64,000 nucleotides of DNA from Saussurea involucrata (GCA_033807775.1 CM066325.1:15440301-15504300); one strand, 5' to 3'; counted from the stretch's first letter, positions 1 through 11,869 are shown. Numbers and translations: made by a program. The notes: a model not told the origin generated them from the letters alone.

Positions 1-3000
1 GACTGAGTTTACCTTGTTTCCCAAAACGTATGACTCCTTTCCAAGGTGAAACTTTTAACATCACAAATTCCCCAACCTGAAATTCTAACGGTTTCCGGCG
101 TCGATCTGCATAACTTTTCTGTCTGTCTTGTGCCGTTTTCAATCTATCCCGGATCTGAGTAATCTTATCTGCTGTTAACTGTACTATTTATGGCCCTGCT
201 AACTGCTTTTCCCCCACTTCATTCCAACACAAAGGCGTTCGGCATTTCCTACCATACAATACTTCAAACGGTGCCGCCTGAATACTAGAATGATAACTGT
301 TGTTGTAAGCGAACTCTATCAAAGGCAAATGTTTATCCCATGATCCTCCAAAATCAACTATACAAGCTCGAAGCATATCTTCTAACGTCTGAATTGTTCT
401 TTCACTTTGTCCATCAGTTTGTGGATGATATGCTGTACTCAACTTGATTTGTGTTCCCATCTCTTTTTGAAAGCTTCTCCAAAATCTAGAAGTAAAACGA
501 CTATCTCGATCAGAAATAATCGAAATTGGTACTCCATGTCGAGTTACTATTTCATTAATGTACAGTTTGGCCAAACGTTCCAAAGAATCGGTTTCTTTTA
601 TCGGCAAGAAATGAGCAGACTTCGTCAACCTATCCACAATCACCCAAATAGAATCGAATCCCCTTGAAGTTCTTGGTAACTTGGTAATGAAATCAGTTGT
701 GATCTGATCCCATTTCCACACTGGAATATCTAAGCGTTGTAACTGACCAAACGGTTTCTGATGCTCAATCTTTACTTTCTTGCAGGTAATGCAGTCTTCC
801 ACATGCTTAGCAATACTTCTTTTCATCCCCGACCACCAATAGAATTGTTTCAAATCTCTATACATTTTATTTGTACCTGGATGAATGGAGAATCGAGATT
901 GATGAGCTTCTTGTAGTACACGATCACGTAATCCACCCAAACGAGGTACCCAAATCCTATTCTCCAAACACAACAACCCACGGTTATCTTTCCCAAGCAA
1001 TGCTGATATCCCAACCAACCGTTCAGATTTCAAACTTTCTTCTTGATAAGCATCTAATTGGCACTTCAGTAATTCGTCAAAAATGTTGGGAAGAAGTTCA
1101 GCTCTTAAAGATATCGCCTTTATCGTTCCACTTCTTTCTTGTCGACTTAGTGCATCTGCCACCACATTCGTTTTTCCTGGGTGATAAAGGATTTCACAAT
1201 CATAATCATTCACTAACTCTAGCCACCTTTTTTGCCTCATATTCAGTTCCTTTTGATCAAAAAGATGTTGAAGACTCTTATGGTCCGTGAAAATTTGACA
1301 TTTGGAACCATAAAGATAATGCCTCCAAATCTTTAACGCGAAGACAACTGCTGCAAGTTCCATATCATGGGTAGGATATTGCCTTTCATGATCCTTTAAT
1401 TGTCGAGAAGCATAGGCAATTACTTTTCCACGCTGCATGAGTACACATCCCAAACCTAACTTAGAAGCATCACTGTAGACCACAAAATCATCCGAACCTT
1501 CTGGCAATGCTAATATCGGTGCGCTGCAGAGTTTTTCCTTTAATATTCTGAATGCCTCGTCTTGTTCTGCCTTCCATTCGAACTTCAGATTCTTCCGAGT
1601 CAGCTTCGTCAACGGTGTGGCAATACGAGAGAAATCTTTTATGAACTTTCGGTAGTAGCCGGCCAAACCCAGAAAACTTCGTACTTCTGTTGCTGTCTTT
1701 GGCGGTTCCCATTTTTCAACTGCTTCCACTTTCATCGGATCGACTTGTATACCCTTTTCAGAAACTATATGCCCCAAAAACTGAACTTCCCTTAACCAGA
1801 ATTCACACTTTGAAAATTTCGCATACAACTTTTCTTTCTTCAATAGTTCTAAAATCAAACGAAGGTGTTGCGCGTGCTCTTCCTTGGATCGGGAATAGAT
1901 AAGTATATCATCAATAAACACAATAACGAATTTATCAAGATACGACTTACATACCCGATTCATTAAATCCATGAAAGCAGCTGGAGCATTCGTCAATCCA
2001 AATGGCATTACTAGAAACTCATAGTGACCGTACCTGGTGCGAAAAGCAGTTTTCAATACGTCTTCTTCTTTGACCTTCAACTGATGATAACCGGATCTTA
2101 AATCAATCTTGGAGAAACAACAAGCTCCGACTAATTGATCGAAGAGGTCATCAATTCTAGGTAGGGGATACTTGTTTTTGATCGTTCGCTTATTCAATTC
2201 TCTGTAGTCGATACACATTCTCATCGAACCATCCTTCTTTTTCACAAATAAGACTGGTGCTCCCCACGGTGAAGAACTTGGTCTGATGAAACCCTTATCG
2301 GATAGATCTTGCAGTTGTGCCATCATTTCTATCATTTCCAGAGGCGCCAAACGGTACGGTGCACGGGCTACAGGGGTGGCTCCAGGAATTAGATCTATAC
2401 CGAACTCTACCTGTCTAACGGGCGGAAGACTGTCTAAGTCTTCAGGAAAAACTTCTGGGTATTCATTAACAACTGGGATGTCTTCCAACTTACTCTTTTC
2501 TAGCTTAGTGTCTATTACATAAGCTAAGTAACTCCGGCAACCTTTACTAACACACTTACGGGCTTTTATCATATTAATAAGATTATACTGATAATTCCTA
2601 CGATCGCCATAAATCACTACCGGCCCTTTTTCAGGTAACACAACGTTTATTAACTTCTTATCACAATTTATATTAGCTTGGTTCTCGGCTAACCAGTCCC
2701 TTCCCACTACCACATCAAATTCAACCAGGGCTATTGGAAATAACTGGATCGGTACTCCGCACCCTTCTATATCTATCACACAACTATCAAATACTTCTTT
2801 AACTGATACTTGATTTTCATTTGCTGTATCTACCAATAAAGCATGATCTAACACTTTCGGCTTTAAACGCATGTAAGCAGCAAATGAAGGAGACACAAAC
2901 GATCGGTTTGCACCAGAATCAAATAACACCTTAGCACGTGTGGAATTTATTAAAAATGTACCTGTAACTACGTCCGGAGTTTCCTCCGCTTCCTTTGCTG

Positions 3001-3478
3001 TCATCTGAAATGAACGGCCTCTTGCTCTTGCTGGCTCTGACCTCGGTACTGTTGGTCTAACACCCGCTGCTCTTGTTGACGTGCCACCCGATGGTATCCT
3101 TCCCAATGGACAATCTGATTGAAGATGATCTGGCGAATTGCATGAATAACAAAATCTAACCACCCGACAGTCTTTAGCAATATGACCAATCTTCCCGCAC
3201 TTATAACAGTTTCTAGGATCTACCTGACAGCTTCCTTGGTGGAAACGGTGGCACTTTGGGCAAGGTCTTTCAGCTGCTCTAAAAGGTGGACGACTATCAA
3301 ATCGCTGAAATCCAGACTTCTTCACATCATGTGGTGGTCCTTCCCATTTTCTCTTTCCCGCACTCTTATCCCCAACATCCCTCTTATTGTCTCGCTCCAC
3401 ATTTTCCGCAGCATTGACTGCTTCTGAAAAAGTATTAGGTCTCGCTGCAGTTACCAACTTTCTAATCTCCGAATACAT
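1..3478 (-). pseudogene. Ty3 pol polyprotein (PR-RT-RH-INT), interrupted
   Basis: A 1096-residue open frame runs from 3478 to a TAA at 190-188. From the N-terminus it shows CCHC knuckles (about residues 73-125, CYKCGKIGHIAKDC the canonical one), an aspartic protease motif LFDSGANRSFVS (about 185), reverse transcriptase with FIDDILIYS (about 520), RNase H with YSDAS (about 655), an HHCC integrase finger (about 875-915), and the integrase D, D, E residues in TTDF, ISDRD and the SERT helix. After the TAA the same frame stays open to base 1 and continues integrase-like sequence, so the TAA looks like an internal nonsense mutation and not the natural end. The start at 3478 is artificial: the true start is in gag, out of frame. 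Confidence 0.93.
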
Positions 3479-4151
3479 ACCGTTCCATCTTCATCTTTTC
3501 TGTGGCAACATAATATTCTCTGAAACGCGACTTTTCCAAGAAACGGGCTGTGTAGTCTCTTACCGATAAGTTTCCTTGCTGTAGGCTCAGGAATTCCTCT
3601 TCCAACTGTCTAACTGCGGCTTGCGGGCAAAACTGTTCCTTAAATGCTCTCGAGAATTCGCCCCAAGTAAAAGTTGAATATACCTCAGGTCCTTCAGAGT
3701 CAATAAGGGCTTCCCACCAATACAAGGCGTCTGCTTTCAACATTGCTGTTCCATATAACACTTTATCTTCTTCCGCGCATTTACTGGTCTTAAATACAGC
3801 TTCAACCTCCTTCAGCCATCGCATTGCTTTTACTGGATCTCTGTCCCCTCCATAAGTGGGTGCTTTACAGCTTAAAAACATTTTATAATCACACTTTCTT
3901 GGTACTGATGTGACAATAGGTGCGATAGGCACTTCGTTTTCAAGGTTAGGGTCTGGTATTGCTGTTTCCGTATGATGAGTCTGGTTAAACATGGCTTGAA
4001 TATTTGCCTGAAGTCTTCCCATTTCAACCGCTAGATCGTCTCTCGTAACAAACTCCGTGCCTCGCCCCTGTACACTGCCCCCTGTCCTACCTCTGCCTCT
4101 TTCTCCCCCTCTTCCCCTTCCTCCGGCTGTTTGTCTCGTTCCACTTGCCAT
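3462..4151 (-). pseudogene. Ty3 gag N-terminal part, frameshifted
   Basis: A 229-residue frame starts with ATG at 4151 and has a Gly/Arg-rich N-terminus. The middle carries the retrotransposon gag (capsid-like) signature with WLKEVEAVF and YWWEAL. It ends at 3462 just after ERYVFGD. The following gag segment (SEIRKLVTAARPNTF) continues in another frame from 3478, with the two frames overlapping by 17 bases. A small deletion near a repeated TTCGG at about 3470 is the simplest explanation. Gag and pol are normally one frame or joined by a programmed shift after the knuckles; here the break is upstream of the knuckles, so it is damage. Confidence 0.9.
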
Positions 4152-4399
4152 TCTGTTGATTCAAACAAGGTTAATATACACATAAGCACATACCCCATAT
4201 AATAAAGTATTATGGTTCAAACATGTACCTGTAAGATCATAATTACACTGGCCAGGTGTAATCTGAAATTACCTTACATGATGTTCCTTCTACCTTTTTA
4301 TATTTATCATCCCAAGGTTCTAAAATAACAAGGACATCCTACTTCGCATGCAGTTTAAGTCTAGGTACAGATACTAATACCTAAATCTCTTAAACTAAG

Positions 4400-4411
4400 G
4401 CTCTGATACCA
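4400..4411 (-). other. Primer binding site, initiator Met-tRNA
   Basis: On the minus strand the sequence TGGTATCAGAGC lies two bases inside the 5' LTR. This is the standard plant primer site complementary to the 3' end of initiator Met-tRNA. Confidence 0.93.
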
Positions 4412-4413
4412 TT

Positions 4414-5717
4414 TGTAACATACAAGTTTCATATAATTCAACTCAAAATAACATATCATAATCCAAATACGGTCCCTTAAATTCCACAATTAGGTCTTTC
4501 GGTACAAACTTTTTCGAATAAAGTAAAATACATAACAACTACTAATTATAACTGAAATCTTCATAATCATTCAACATCCACAAAAGCTAACATGATAAAT
4601 CCTAACATTGTCTCTTGTTTGCTCCATGACCTGGAATACATATTTTAAAACAAAATGAGGGTTAGACCTTGAGGTCTAGTGAGAAAAATCCCCGTTAGTA
4701 AAAGAAAACATTTGCACATAATTCACATAAGAATACCAAATATGACTCATGCATCATGTATCTTTCCATCTCTATCTCTTTTCTTTTCCTTGGCCATATT
4801 AATTGGTAGCAAGCCAATTAATTACTTTACACCGCTGTACTAAATACAGCCAACACCACTGTCCCTTTGTACAGCCAACTTTCACCGGTCCTAAGCCCGG
4901 CCAACTAGTACTCATACAATGTAATATTCATATAAACACTGTATGCACCATATTACATTTAATCACATATATGTATTCCATTTGAAAAACATTTCAAATA
5001 AAAACTCACCTCGTGCGTTATTACAAAAACTCTTTCAAGGTAATTCACGTAAGTCGCCCCTTCACCGAATCTGAAATCAAAAAATACCAAATATTTCTCT
5101 TAACACTAAACTCACGAAATCCTCAACCCAAGTCGCAACCCAAAAAGACATGAAATCGCAACCGTGATGAACAGTACAAAGTCGCAACCTCTTACTGCGA
5201 CTTCACCCCCGAAATTGCAACCCACTATTGCGACTTCACCCTAAGTCGCAATCCACCACTGCGATTCCACCCTGGAGTCGCAACCTACTATTGCGATCCC
5301 AAACCCGAATCGCAATCAACTACTGCGATTCCAAGCCAAGTCGCAAACGACCATTGCGACTTCATACCCAAGTCGCAACCAACCATTGCGACTCCGATGA
5401 ATGTCGCAGTCGTCCATTGCGACTTCGATTAATATTAACCTACTGTCTCTCCTTTCTTTTTCTCTGGACCGACTCCAAACTTCTTATTGAGATCATATCT
5501 CAGTTGAGGTCATTTACCCAATCTTAAAGAAACCTCAACTTTCACTAAATGACCAAACAACCCCTTAAGTTAAATTTTCAATATTAACTACAAACTTTGG
5601 TCAAAATATAATTTCAACCCTAGAGTTTATAATTACAATTTAGTCCACAACTCAGACTAAATTACAATTCAACCCCATTCATATTAATATAATATAATGG
5701 AATTTCGGGGTGTTACA
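4414..5717 (-). repeat. 5' LTR of the Ty3 element (about 1304 bp)
   Basis: Read on the minus strand the LTR starts TGTAACACCCCG at 5717 and ends TGTTACA at 4414, giving TG...CA ends with a 7-bp inverted repeat. The primer site follows directly. It contains the GTCGCAA/TTGCGAC tandem array at 5115-5430. Its partner LTR is outside the window. Confidence 0.9.
5115..5430. repeat. Tandem inverted-repeat array inside LTR
   Basis: About nine degenerate units of roughly 28-30 bp follow one another. Each unit begins with GTCGCAAYC and ends with TTGCGACTTC, so every unit can fold on itself. Adjacent units differ by point changes (AATCGCAA, AGTCGCAG). Confidence 0.8.
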
Positions 5718-6309
5718 TTATCGGTTTCAAAACTCGGTTTACTAGGAAGATTTACGCCGTCGTTAGAATCTAAAACTTTGTTTAATTTTTTTTAAAGTTT
5801 TATTGGAGATAAGTTTTGTAATGAGTAAATTACATTCTTGGTCGTTGTGGTATGGTGATATTTTGGATATAGTTCCTAATTCGCGTAAATTACACTAGGC
5901 GTCCATGTGGTATGTACAAACGCACGCAAAAGGTTTCTCACACTAACGGATCTTGTTAACACAGTTAAGTATGAGGACATTTTTGTCCTTTTACCCTCTC
6001 TTTTGTCCTATTTCAGATAAAAGAATAAAAAATAATAGTTAATAATGATAATAATATATTGTTTATATATATTTCACACCCACACCATTCTTCTTCCTCA
6101 CACACGCATCACCTCCGGCCACCACCTACAGCCGCCTCTATCTCCACCTCTCACCCACACCTGCACCTTTCTTCATTCTCTGAAGCTCACCCAAACATCG
6201 TCCCTATCGTTCTCTCTCTCTCACCCTCACCCACTAGACCTGCCTGCAACCGCCCGTCACCACCTCTGATCAAGAAAGGAAGGATAAAGAAAAAGAACCA
6301 GTCGCAAGA

Positions 6310-7085
6310 GTAAAAAAGGAGGTTCAGTACCGGAACATGTGGATGAAGACTTATACTTCTCCGAGACGCATTTTTGACAGCGAAAAGAAGATAAATTGCC
6401 TCATAGAGCAGCTCCAGAAGGAGACAAGTGTGGCAGTTGTTGATAGAATGGAATACGTGGAAGAGAAGAAAGGAGCTGATGGCACGTGGCAAAGTTCTAA
6501 GGATGAAAATGCAGGACTGACAAAGAATTATGTAATCTTAAAGCACAACTGCTTACTATGGAAACAGAAAAGAAACAATTTAATGAAGGGTCTTCCAAAA
6601 GAGAGAGTTAGAGCAGATTGAGAGAAGAAAAGACCTGATGGCTTTGATAAGGAAAGAAGACGAGTAGACTTTGTGGTGGAATATCTCATCCACCCCGGGT
6701 TCGAGTCCAGGCGTCAGCATTCTGTGGCCAGGCTTAGTCTCAGACGGCCGCTTTGTTTGTTTCCAAATTGCCAAGGATGTAGTCTAGGCAAAGCCTAGAT
6801 GAACCTTATCCAAAAAAAAAACGAGTAGAATTTGAGACAAAGAAAACTGAAGTAGAGAAGAAAAAAGTTAATAAAATGAGAGAAACGTTGAAGGCAAAAC
6901 AAATTACAGCTGATGAGCAAAGAAGGTTAGTTGATGTTGAAAGGAAAAAAATTGAGGAAACTGCACATCAGTTGGAGAGGTTAAAGTGTGAAGCAGATGA
7001 GGCAAGCTCGAAGGTGGTTTCAGAGATTTCAAAGTTTAGAGAGAGAGAGAGAATTGCAGGTCTCAAGGGAGGTGCGGGAGGTTGA
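6310..7085 (+). pseudogene. Captured fragment of an unidentified coiled-coil gene
   Basis: Two plus-strand open stretches, 6337-6621 and about 6822-7085, look like parts of one source gene because a SINE with its own target duplication separates them. The first part is rich in Lys/Glu and includes FDSEKKINCLIEQLQKE. The second has heptad-like charge spacing typical of coiled coils (ADEQRRLVDVERKKIEET). No full gene, promoter or stop context is visible. I do not recognise the family. Capture by the surrounding MULE is inferred from its position between the arms. Confidence 0.5.
6669..6820 (+). mobile_element. tRNA-derived SINE, probably 5'-truncated
   Basis: The copy is flanked by the 9-bp direct repeat ACGAGTAGA (6660-6668 and 6821-6829) and ends in a run of A. 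It contains a pol III B box, GGGTTCGAGTCC, at about 6698-6709. A clear A box is not seen, which suggests 5' truncation. It sits inside the captured coiled-coil fragment, so it arrived after that gene sequence existed. Confidence 0.8.
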
Positions 7086-7386
7086 CTTTGAAATGGGTCT
7101 CGACGGTGGTTTCCCGTACGAGGAAGTTGGGGGGGGGGGTCTATGGTGTTTTTTTTTATTAAGGGAAAGATAAAAACAAATGTAAAAAAACAAAAATACC
7201 CTTTGAGTTAACTGAGCTAACAGATTTCGTAAGACGAAAGGACCTTCTGGCTTTTGCGTGCGCTTGTGCATACCACAGGGACGCATAGTGTAATAAACGC
7301 GAATTAGGAACTATATCCAAAATATCACCATACCATAGGGACCAGAAATGTAATTTACCCTTTTGTAAATTACACAGTTAGCTGTT

Positions 7387-8267
7387 AGTTTGCTCAGAAA
7401 CTGAATATGGTCCCTATTTTGAAATAAGTACACCAGGATCTCATGTGGTTTGCATTTAGTTTCAAGTTGGGCCCCTTTTTATATAATAAGTACATTGGAG
7501 GTCCCTGTGACACTAACATTGTTAACTCCATTCCGTTAACTCAAGGGTATTTTTGACATTTTCCATTTTTGTTGTCCTTTAAAAAAATAATTATTATATA
7601 TATAAGACAAAACAAAGAACCCTCCACCGGCAACACAGTCCCCCGCCAGCAACACCGTCGTGTAATCACTAGAAGCCGACCACCGCTCATCCGACCTCTC
7701 ATCTCCATCGCAACACCCTCACTACCATCTCCCCTCATTTCTTGAACTTTCCTACAACACGTTAATGTCCCCTAACGTTTCTCTTCCTCACCTGCATCCT
7801 TCACCAACTCTACAGGCATCTCCTTTTCACTCACACACACTCACACACACACCTCACACCCTGTTTCTTCTCACTCTTGGTTATGTTTCACTCTTGACTA
7901 TATTTCTCTTTTTGTACTGAACCATTTATGGTTGTGTTTGTCTTGAACCATACAAATAGAGTAAACACATATCACACACATATGATATACACTCTATTTT
8001 ACACGACGGTGGTTGCTGACGAGGTAGGTGGGAGTTCGATCTCTATGTGTCTAATATATATATATATATATATATATGTTGTCTTTCAATAAAAAAAAAA
8101 GAAAAAAGAAAAGGCAAAAATGATAAAATACCCCTAGTTAACGGAATAGATTTAACGGCATTAGCGTCACAAGGACTTTCAATGTACTTATTTTTTAAAG
8201 AGGGACCTAGCTTGAAATGAAATGCAAACCAAATGAAGCCCTTGTGGCTTCTTTCTAGGGAGCAAAC
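7387..8267. mobile_element. Second MULE-like foldback, adjacent to the first
   Basis: The arms at 7387 to about 7560 and about 8110-8267 are inverted copies sharing GTGGTTTGCATT, AATAAGTACATTG and CCGTTAACT. Ends read GTTTGCTC and GAGCAAAC. No clear target duplication was found. The interior has a GC-rich block (7600-7740) without convincing coding signal, a CT-rich stretch, and a (TA)n tract at 8053-8077. Confidence 0.65.
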
Positions 8268-8620
8268 CACACATTGGATTTAATTTTGTTAAATACAGAG
8301 TACATATCATTTATCAATGCCATAATCATTCTCATGATGACTTCTTTGGTCTTGTTCCCCTTGGATAATTTAAAAGCTAGTGTTGGTAAAGCCCTTGTGA
8401 CCATGAATGTTCATCAGCGATGACTCTAGGGCATTCTTGGTTGTCTGAGAATTAGTCGATGCGCCTAAGATGACCCGAAAACCCACAATTACAAAAAAAG
8501 AAAAAAAGAACTAGTGTATGTGTGAGGAAAATAATATCAATAAAGTGTAAATACTTGATATGAAGCAGGAATTGTATTTGGAATCACCTTAATTTTAATG
8601 TTCTTTTTAACATGAGTGTA
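8268..8620. other. Intergenic, possible degraded SINE-like piece
   Basis: No gene is seen. The piece at about 8385-8485 (AAAGCCCTTGTG, then GATGACTC and GTCGATGCGC) resembles 34160-34255, so it is probably an old dispersed repeat. Confidence 0.4.
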
Positions 8621-8639
8621 AGAATAAGAAGTTGTTCAA

Positions 8640-8965
8640 TCAAAGCATGTGTAGCCCAGTGGTAAGGTAACATCCTTGGGGGGTCAGTGGATGGTATCCC
8701 TGACTACCAGGGTTCGAACCCCGTGGTAAGCATGTCTGAGATACCCGCCTAACCTCTGGTTGGGCCGTCCTTAGGTGGTCCAGTCGAAGACTGGGCTATC
8801 GCCCCAGCCCAATGTGGTTGGGAATAGGCCCAAGCGTAAGCTGGGCTGCGGACACGGCGGATTAGTGGGCTGCCCTTGGATGCCCGATACCGCCGGGACG
8901 GTGTGCGTGCGTGTGTTCGTGGTAGTCGTTCGTGGGTTCGATGCCGCATTGCCGTTCAAAAAAAA
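8640..8965 (+). mobile_element. Full-length tRNA-derived SINE with 19-bp target duplication
   Basis: A pol III A box (TAGCCCAGTGGTAAGG, 8652-8667) and B box (GGTTCGAACCCC, 8711-8722) lie at normal spacing near the 5' end. The body ends in an A run. The 19-bp repeat AGAATAAGAAGTTGTTCAA occurs at 8621-8639 and exactly again at 8966-8984. That pattern is diagnostic of LINE-driven retroposition. Several ORFs across the body are artefacts of GC-rich SINE sequence. Confidence 0.92.
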
Positions 8966-8984
8966 AGAATAAGAAGTTGTTCAA

Positions 8985-9251
8985 GATAATCAAATATCGT
9001 GTTTTGTGTGTTTAGCCTCTTTAGTCTTTAGGATAGTGTGTCCACATTGTTCATGTAAATAGCAATTGAAAAATCTATAATACTAGTATAAGAAATAAAA
9101 TGCCAACATTCAGTATATTCAAGTTGAAATTATATCTACTATTGAACACTATATATATTGGAATAAAGTTTAAATTCAATTCTATTAAAATATTAAATTG
9201 GTTAAGAACTTTGAAATATTGAAGTTTTAAAAGATTTTGAAAGCAAATTAA
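8985..9251. other. AT-rich intergenic DNA
   Basis: No gene or clear repeat is seen. Confidence 0.4.
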
Positions 9252-9548
9252 GGGCCGTTTACGAAACGTTTACTTGGGTAAGTGTTTACCAAGTCATATT
9301 AGTTTACCGGATGAATATGGCAATGACCAAGAATTTTACCCGGAAGCAAGGACCGAGAGTCGAAAGTAAGGACCGAAAGTCTTACCCGGTAAGTGAGTGT
9401 GATGACTTTTACCACGGTTAGCGCTTACCGGCTAAATTGTTGCATATGATGCCATTTTGGTGGACTAAAATCTTACCCGGCAGGTAAGTGATAGTGTTGA
9501 ATTTTATCGGTAAGCACTTATCCGGATAAGTAATTAGGTAAACGGCCC
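9252..9548. mobile_element. MITE, GGGCCGTTTAC family
   Basis: The ends GGGCCGTTTAC and GTAAACGGCCC are perfect inverts. The interior repeats TTACCCGG and GGTAAGTG in both directions. Related degenerate copies lie at 34671-34935 and 58665-58920, sharing the AAGGACCGAGA phrase. Confidence 0.75.
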
Positions 9549-11365
9549 ATAAAAGTAATAAAAACCATTAAACATAAATACAATTGAGTCAAAGACAAGT
9601 TTACACGTACAAATGGATACTAATACTAATGCCTTTTAAAAAAATGGATACTAATACTATATGCATAAATGGCCACCCCCATCATTTGATTTGATGATGG
9701 TAGAAAGTAAAAGTGAAACTACATTTTACTTCATTGGAGCACACATCTTGTGAATCACTCAATAGTTTTTGTGCAGATGTTAAATGACCACACCACCACC
9801 ATAAATCCATGCATTCATTAAATGTTCGACTTCAAATTTCCTAAATTTATTACAAACACATTTAAAAAATATACATATTACATTGAACAAATTACATAAA
9901 AATTAAAAACATATTCATTCATTTTTTATTTAAAAAGTTGTAACGAAGTTATGTTTTTTTAATATTGTTTAAAAATATAGACTTTTTAAAAAGTCCGTTC
10001 CATCCTATGACCCCAGTTGAATAATAGGTTGTTTAAATTCAGCATAAGAAAATAATGTTTAACTTGAGCTTGAATAGGTAGGTTTCAAGCTCAAGCTCAA
10101 ATATTTTTGAAATATCGAGCTGGATGCTTGTTTGTGGACTCCTATTCGCGATTAATTAACTCGTTTATTGGCTCAAACCCTAAAATTTTATATTTTTATC
10201 ATAAAATTTATGAACATATGAGAATGTTGACTCGAAAAAGTGTGGGATGTATGCAGACATGCAAGCGGTTTTTCATAATGTTGTAAATGGGAAGTAAAGG
10301 AAGGATGCATTGATTTATGAGGTTCCCACTTCCCACTTCCCACTTCCCACCCTGTAAGTAATAATGGTGAAGGCCAAAAGAAGGATATGACATTATAATT
10401 ACATACACACATATGACATGAATCCTTGCCCTTTAGAATACTATTTGGAATATCATCACCTTTGCTGGCCCTTTAAGCTAAGCAAACTCCCACAATGCTT
10501 TTTCACTTTCCCTCTTTAGGACAATTCAACTCAAACTATAATCATCTGGATTATAATTATACCACAATTCAATACTTTACTAAACAACTTGACTAAACAA
10601 TTAACCACATTTGATTAACGGGTTTTGCTATATACACATTTATTTATGTCAAAATCAAGTCAGATCATACATTGAAAATGTAAAAAGTAAGTATTGATGT
10701 TGATGTGTGTGAGAACGAAATTAGCATATATTTTTTGCATTTAGTTTGCCACTTAATTTACTGTATCTGTGTTGCCACAACACTAAAGTAAATTAGACAC
10801 GAAGGACGTATCCACTTCATATCCGTCATGTTGTCATCTCTAATGTGTAAGAAATTGATGCCAAGAAAATCCACCTAGAGAGAGGAAGACACTGCAATTG
10901 AAGGGTACGCGGGACAGGACGAGACATAACAGTACAAAAGACTGGAACAAGACATGACGTAAGTGAGACAAAAATGCATTTTTTTTGTCCACCAAAACAT
11001 GTTGAACAAAAATCATGGAGATTGAACAAGGTTGGTAATTTACTAAATATCCATGTCAAATTAAAACCCTAAAACTTGTGCAGATTCTTTCACTCGCCTA
11101 CCTCACTCTTGTCTGTAGTTTGTTGTCCAGTCTCATTTGCGTATCAAACGCACCGTGTGCAACGTAAATGTACAACAAAGAAGAGACATCCTATTGGGAG
11201 GAAAATAAGAAATTGAGGGGTAATACCAACAAATAGTACTTTTGGCATCATGGATGAAATAGAACATATATAGCCATCATTTTGCTCCCTTTTCAAGAGC
11301 TTAATGCTTTCACAAAAATTAAGGGCAATGCAAGTATGCAACCACCAATAAACCAAGAAGACCTC
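9549..11365. other. Intergenic DNA upstream of the 11462 gene
   Basis: No gene is supported. A short 9-bp tandem (CCACTTCCC, three copies) lies at about 10327-10350. The remainder is AT-rich and holds no ORF with recognisable protein features. Confidence 0.5.
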
Positions 11366-11373
11366 TATAAATA
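11366..11373 (+). promoter_or_regulatory. TATA box of the 11462 gene
   Basis: TATAAATA lies 89-96 bases before the ATG, a normal plant distance for a TATA box and a short leader. Confidence 0.65.
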
Positions 11374-11461
11374 CCCCCAAGACCACCCACATCACAACAC
11401 CAACAACTACATCTACATTCTTAGCCATTTTAAGTCCTACAAAAACATCAAGAAACTCAGA

Positions 11462-11869
11462 ATGACCCAAATCCATTTCCTACTACTTCTCTTTCTTACT
11501 GTTATCTCCTTCACTACCAATAGAGCTCAAGAAAGAGCTCCTCATGGACTCGTCTACGAGAACCCAATGGCTTTCTCGCCATCCGCCTACAATTTCTTCC
11601 ACCCAAAAGCAGTCCCACCAAGCATTCAAGACCCGTGTGATGGGTCCCATTGCGCACCGTTGCCCATAGCAGCTACAGTGCAATCGAGCTTAGCACAGGA
11701 AAGCAGATCGAAAAATGAGAAGAGTGGGAGTAAAGTTGGAGCCGGAGGGATTGCTGGTTTGATATTTGGTTTTATATTTGTGGTTCTCCTAGCTATGGGT
11801 GCCTACCATGTGGTGATCACTCGTCGAACCAACTCAAGACGAAAAAGTACAGTTCTACCATCAGTTTGA
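11462..11869 (+). CDS. Small secreted/type I membrane protein, plant-specific
   Basis: A single exon encodes 135 residues. I chose ATG 11462 because it opens a hydrophobic signal peptide (IHFLLLLFLTVISF) and follows a TATA box at a normal distance; an upstream in-frame start at 11282 would add sequence that crosses the TATA box. After the signal comes a short ectodomain with VYENPMAFSPSAYNFFHP and two Cys (PCDGSHC), then a Gly/Ala linker and one membrane segment (GLIFGFIFVVLLAMGAY), then a basic tail. The arrangement matches small plant-only membrane proteins of unknown function carrying an ENP...SPSA..FFHP motif; that family match is from memory. It faces the 12192-13663 gene tail to tail, 322 bases apart. 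Function unknown. Confidence 0.78.
   Translation: MTQIHFLLLLFLTVISFTTNRAQERAPHGLVYENPMAFSPSAYNFFHPKAVPPSIQDPCDGSHCAPLPIAATVQSSLAQESRSKNEKSGSKVGAGGIAGLIFGFIFVVLLAMGAYHVVITRRTNSRRKSTVLPSV

Larger units (their letters stand above)
1..5717 (-). mobile_element. Ty3/gypsy LTR retrotransposon, 3' end outside window
   Basis: On the minus strand the order is 5' LTR (5717-4414), a primer site two bases inside it, gag, then protease, reverse transcriptase, RNase H and integrase. That order, with integrase last, is the Ty3/gypsy order. Three CCHC-like knuckles and the protease/RT wording resemble the plant Tekay/Del chromovirus group; this lineage call is an inference. The 3' LTR and any chromodomain lie beyond base 1, so target duplications and LTR divergence cannot be read. 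Gag is frameshifted and pol has a nonsense codon, so this copy is dead. Confidence 0.95.
5823..7360. mobile_element. MULE-like foldback element with captured coding fragment
   Basis: The left arm (5823 to about 6000) and the right arm (about 7200-7360) are inverted copies. Both contain the phrases GATATTTTGGATATAG and CCTAATTCGCG. The ends are GAGTAAATTAC and GTAATTTACCC. Flanks TTTTGTAAT (5814-5822) and TTTTGTAAA (7361-7369) match at 8 of 9 bases, as expected for a Mutator 9-bp target duplication. No transposase is present. The interior holds a coiled-coil coding fragment and a SINE. Confidence 0.8.

Noticed and set aside
6045..6313. Ser/Pro/His-rich ORFs before the coiled-coil fragment
   Set aside because: CT-rich leader-like sequence; no conserved motif.
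8640..8730. Possible tRNA gene at 8640-8730
   Set aside because: A and B boxes fit, but no cloverleaf with paired acceptor ends is apparent, and the flanking duplication and A tail identify a SINE.
8749..8972. Overlapping ORFs on both strands near 8750-8970
   Set aside because: They lie in the GC-rich body of the SINE, which has A/B boxes, an A tail and a target duplication.
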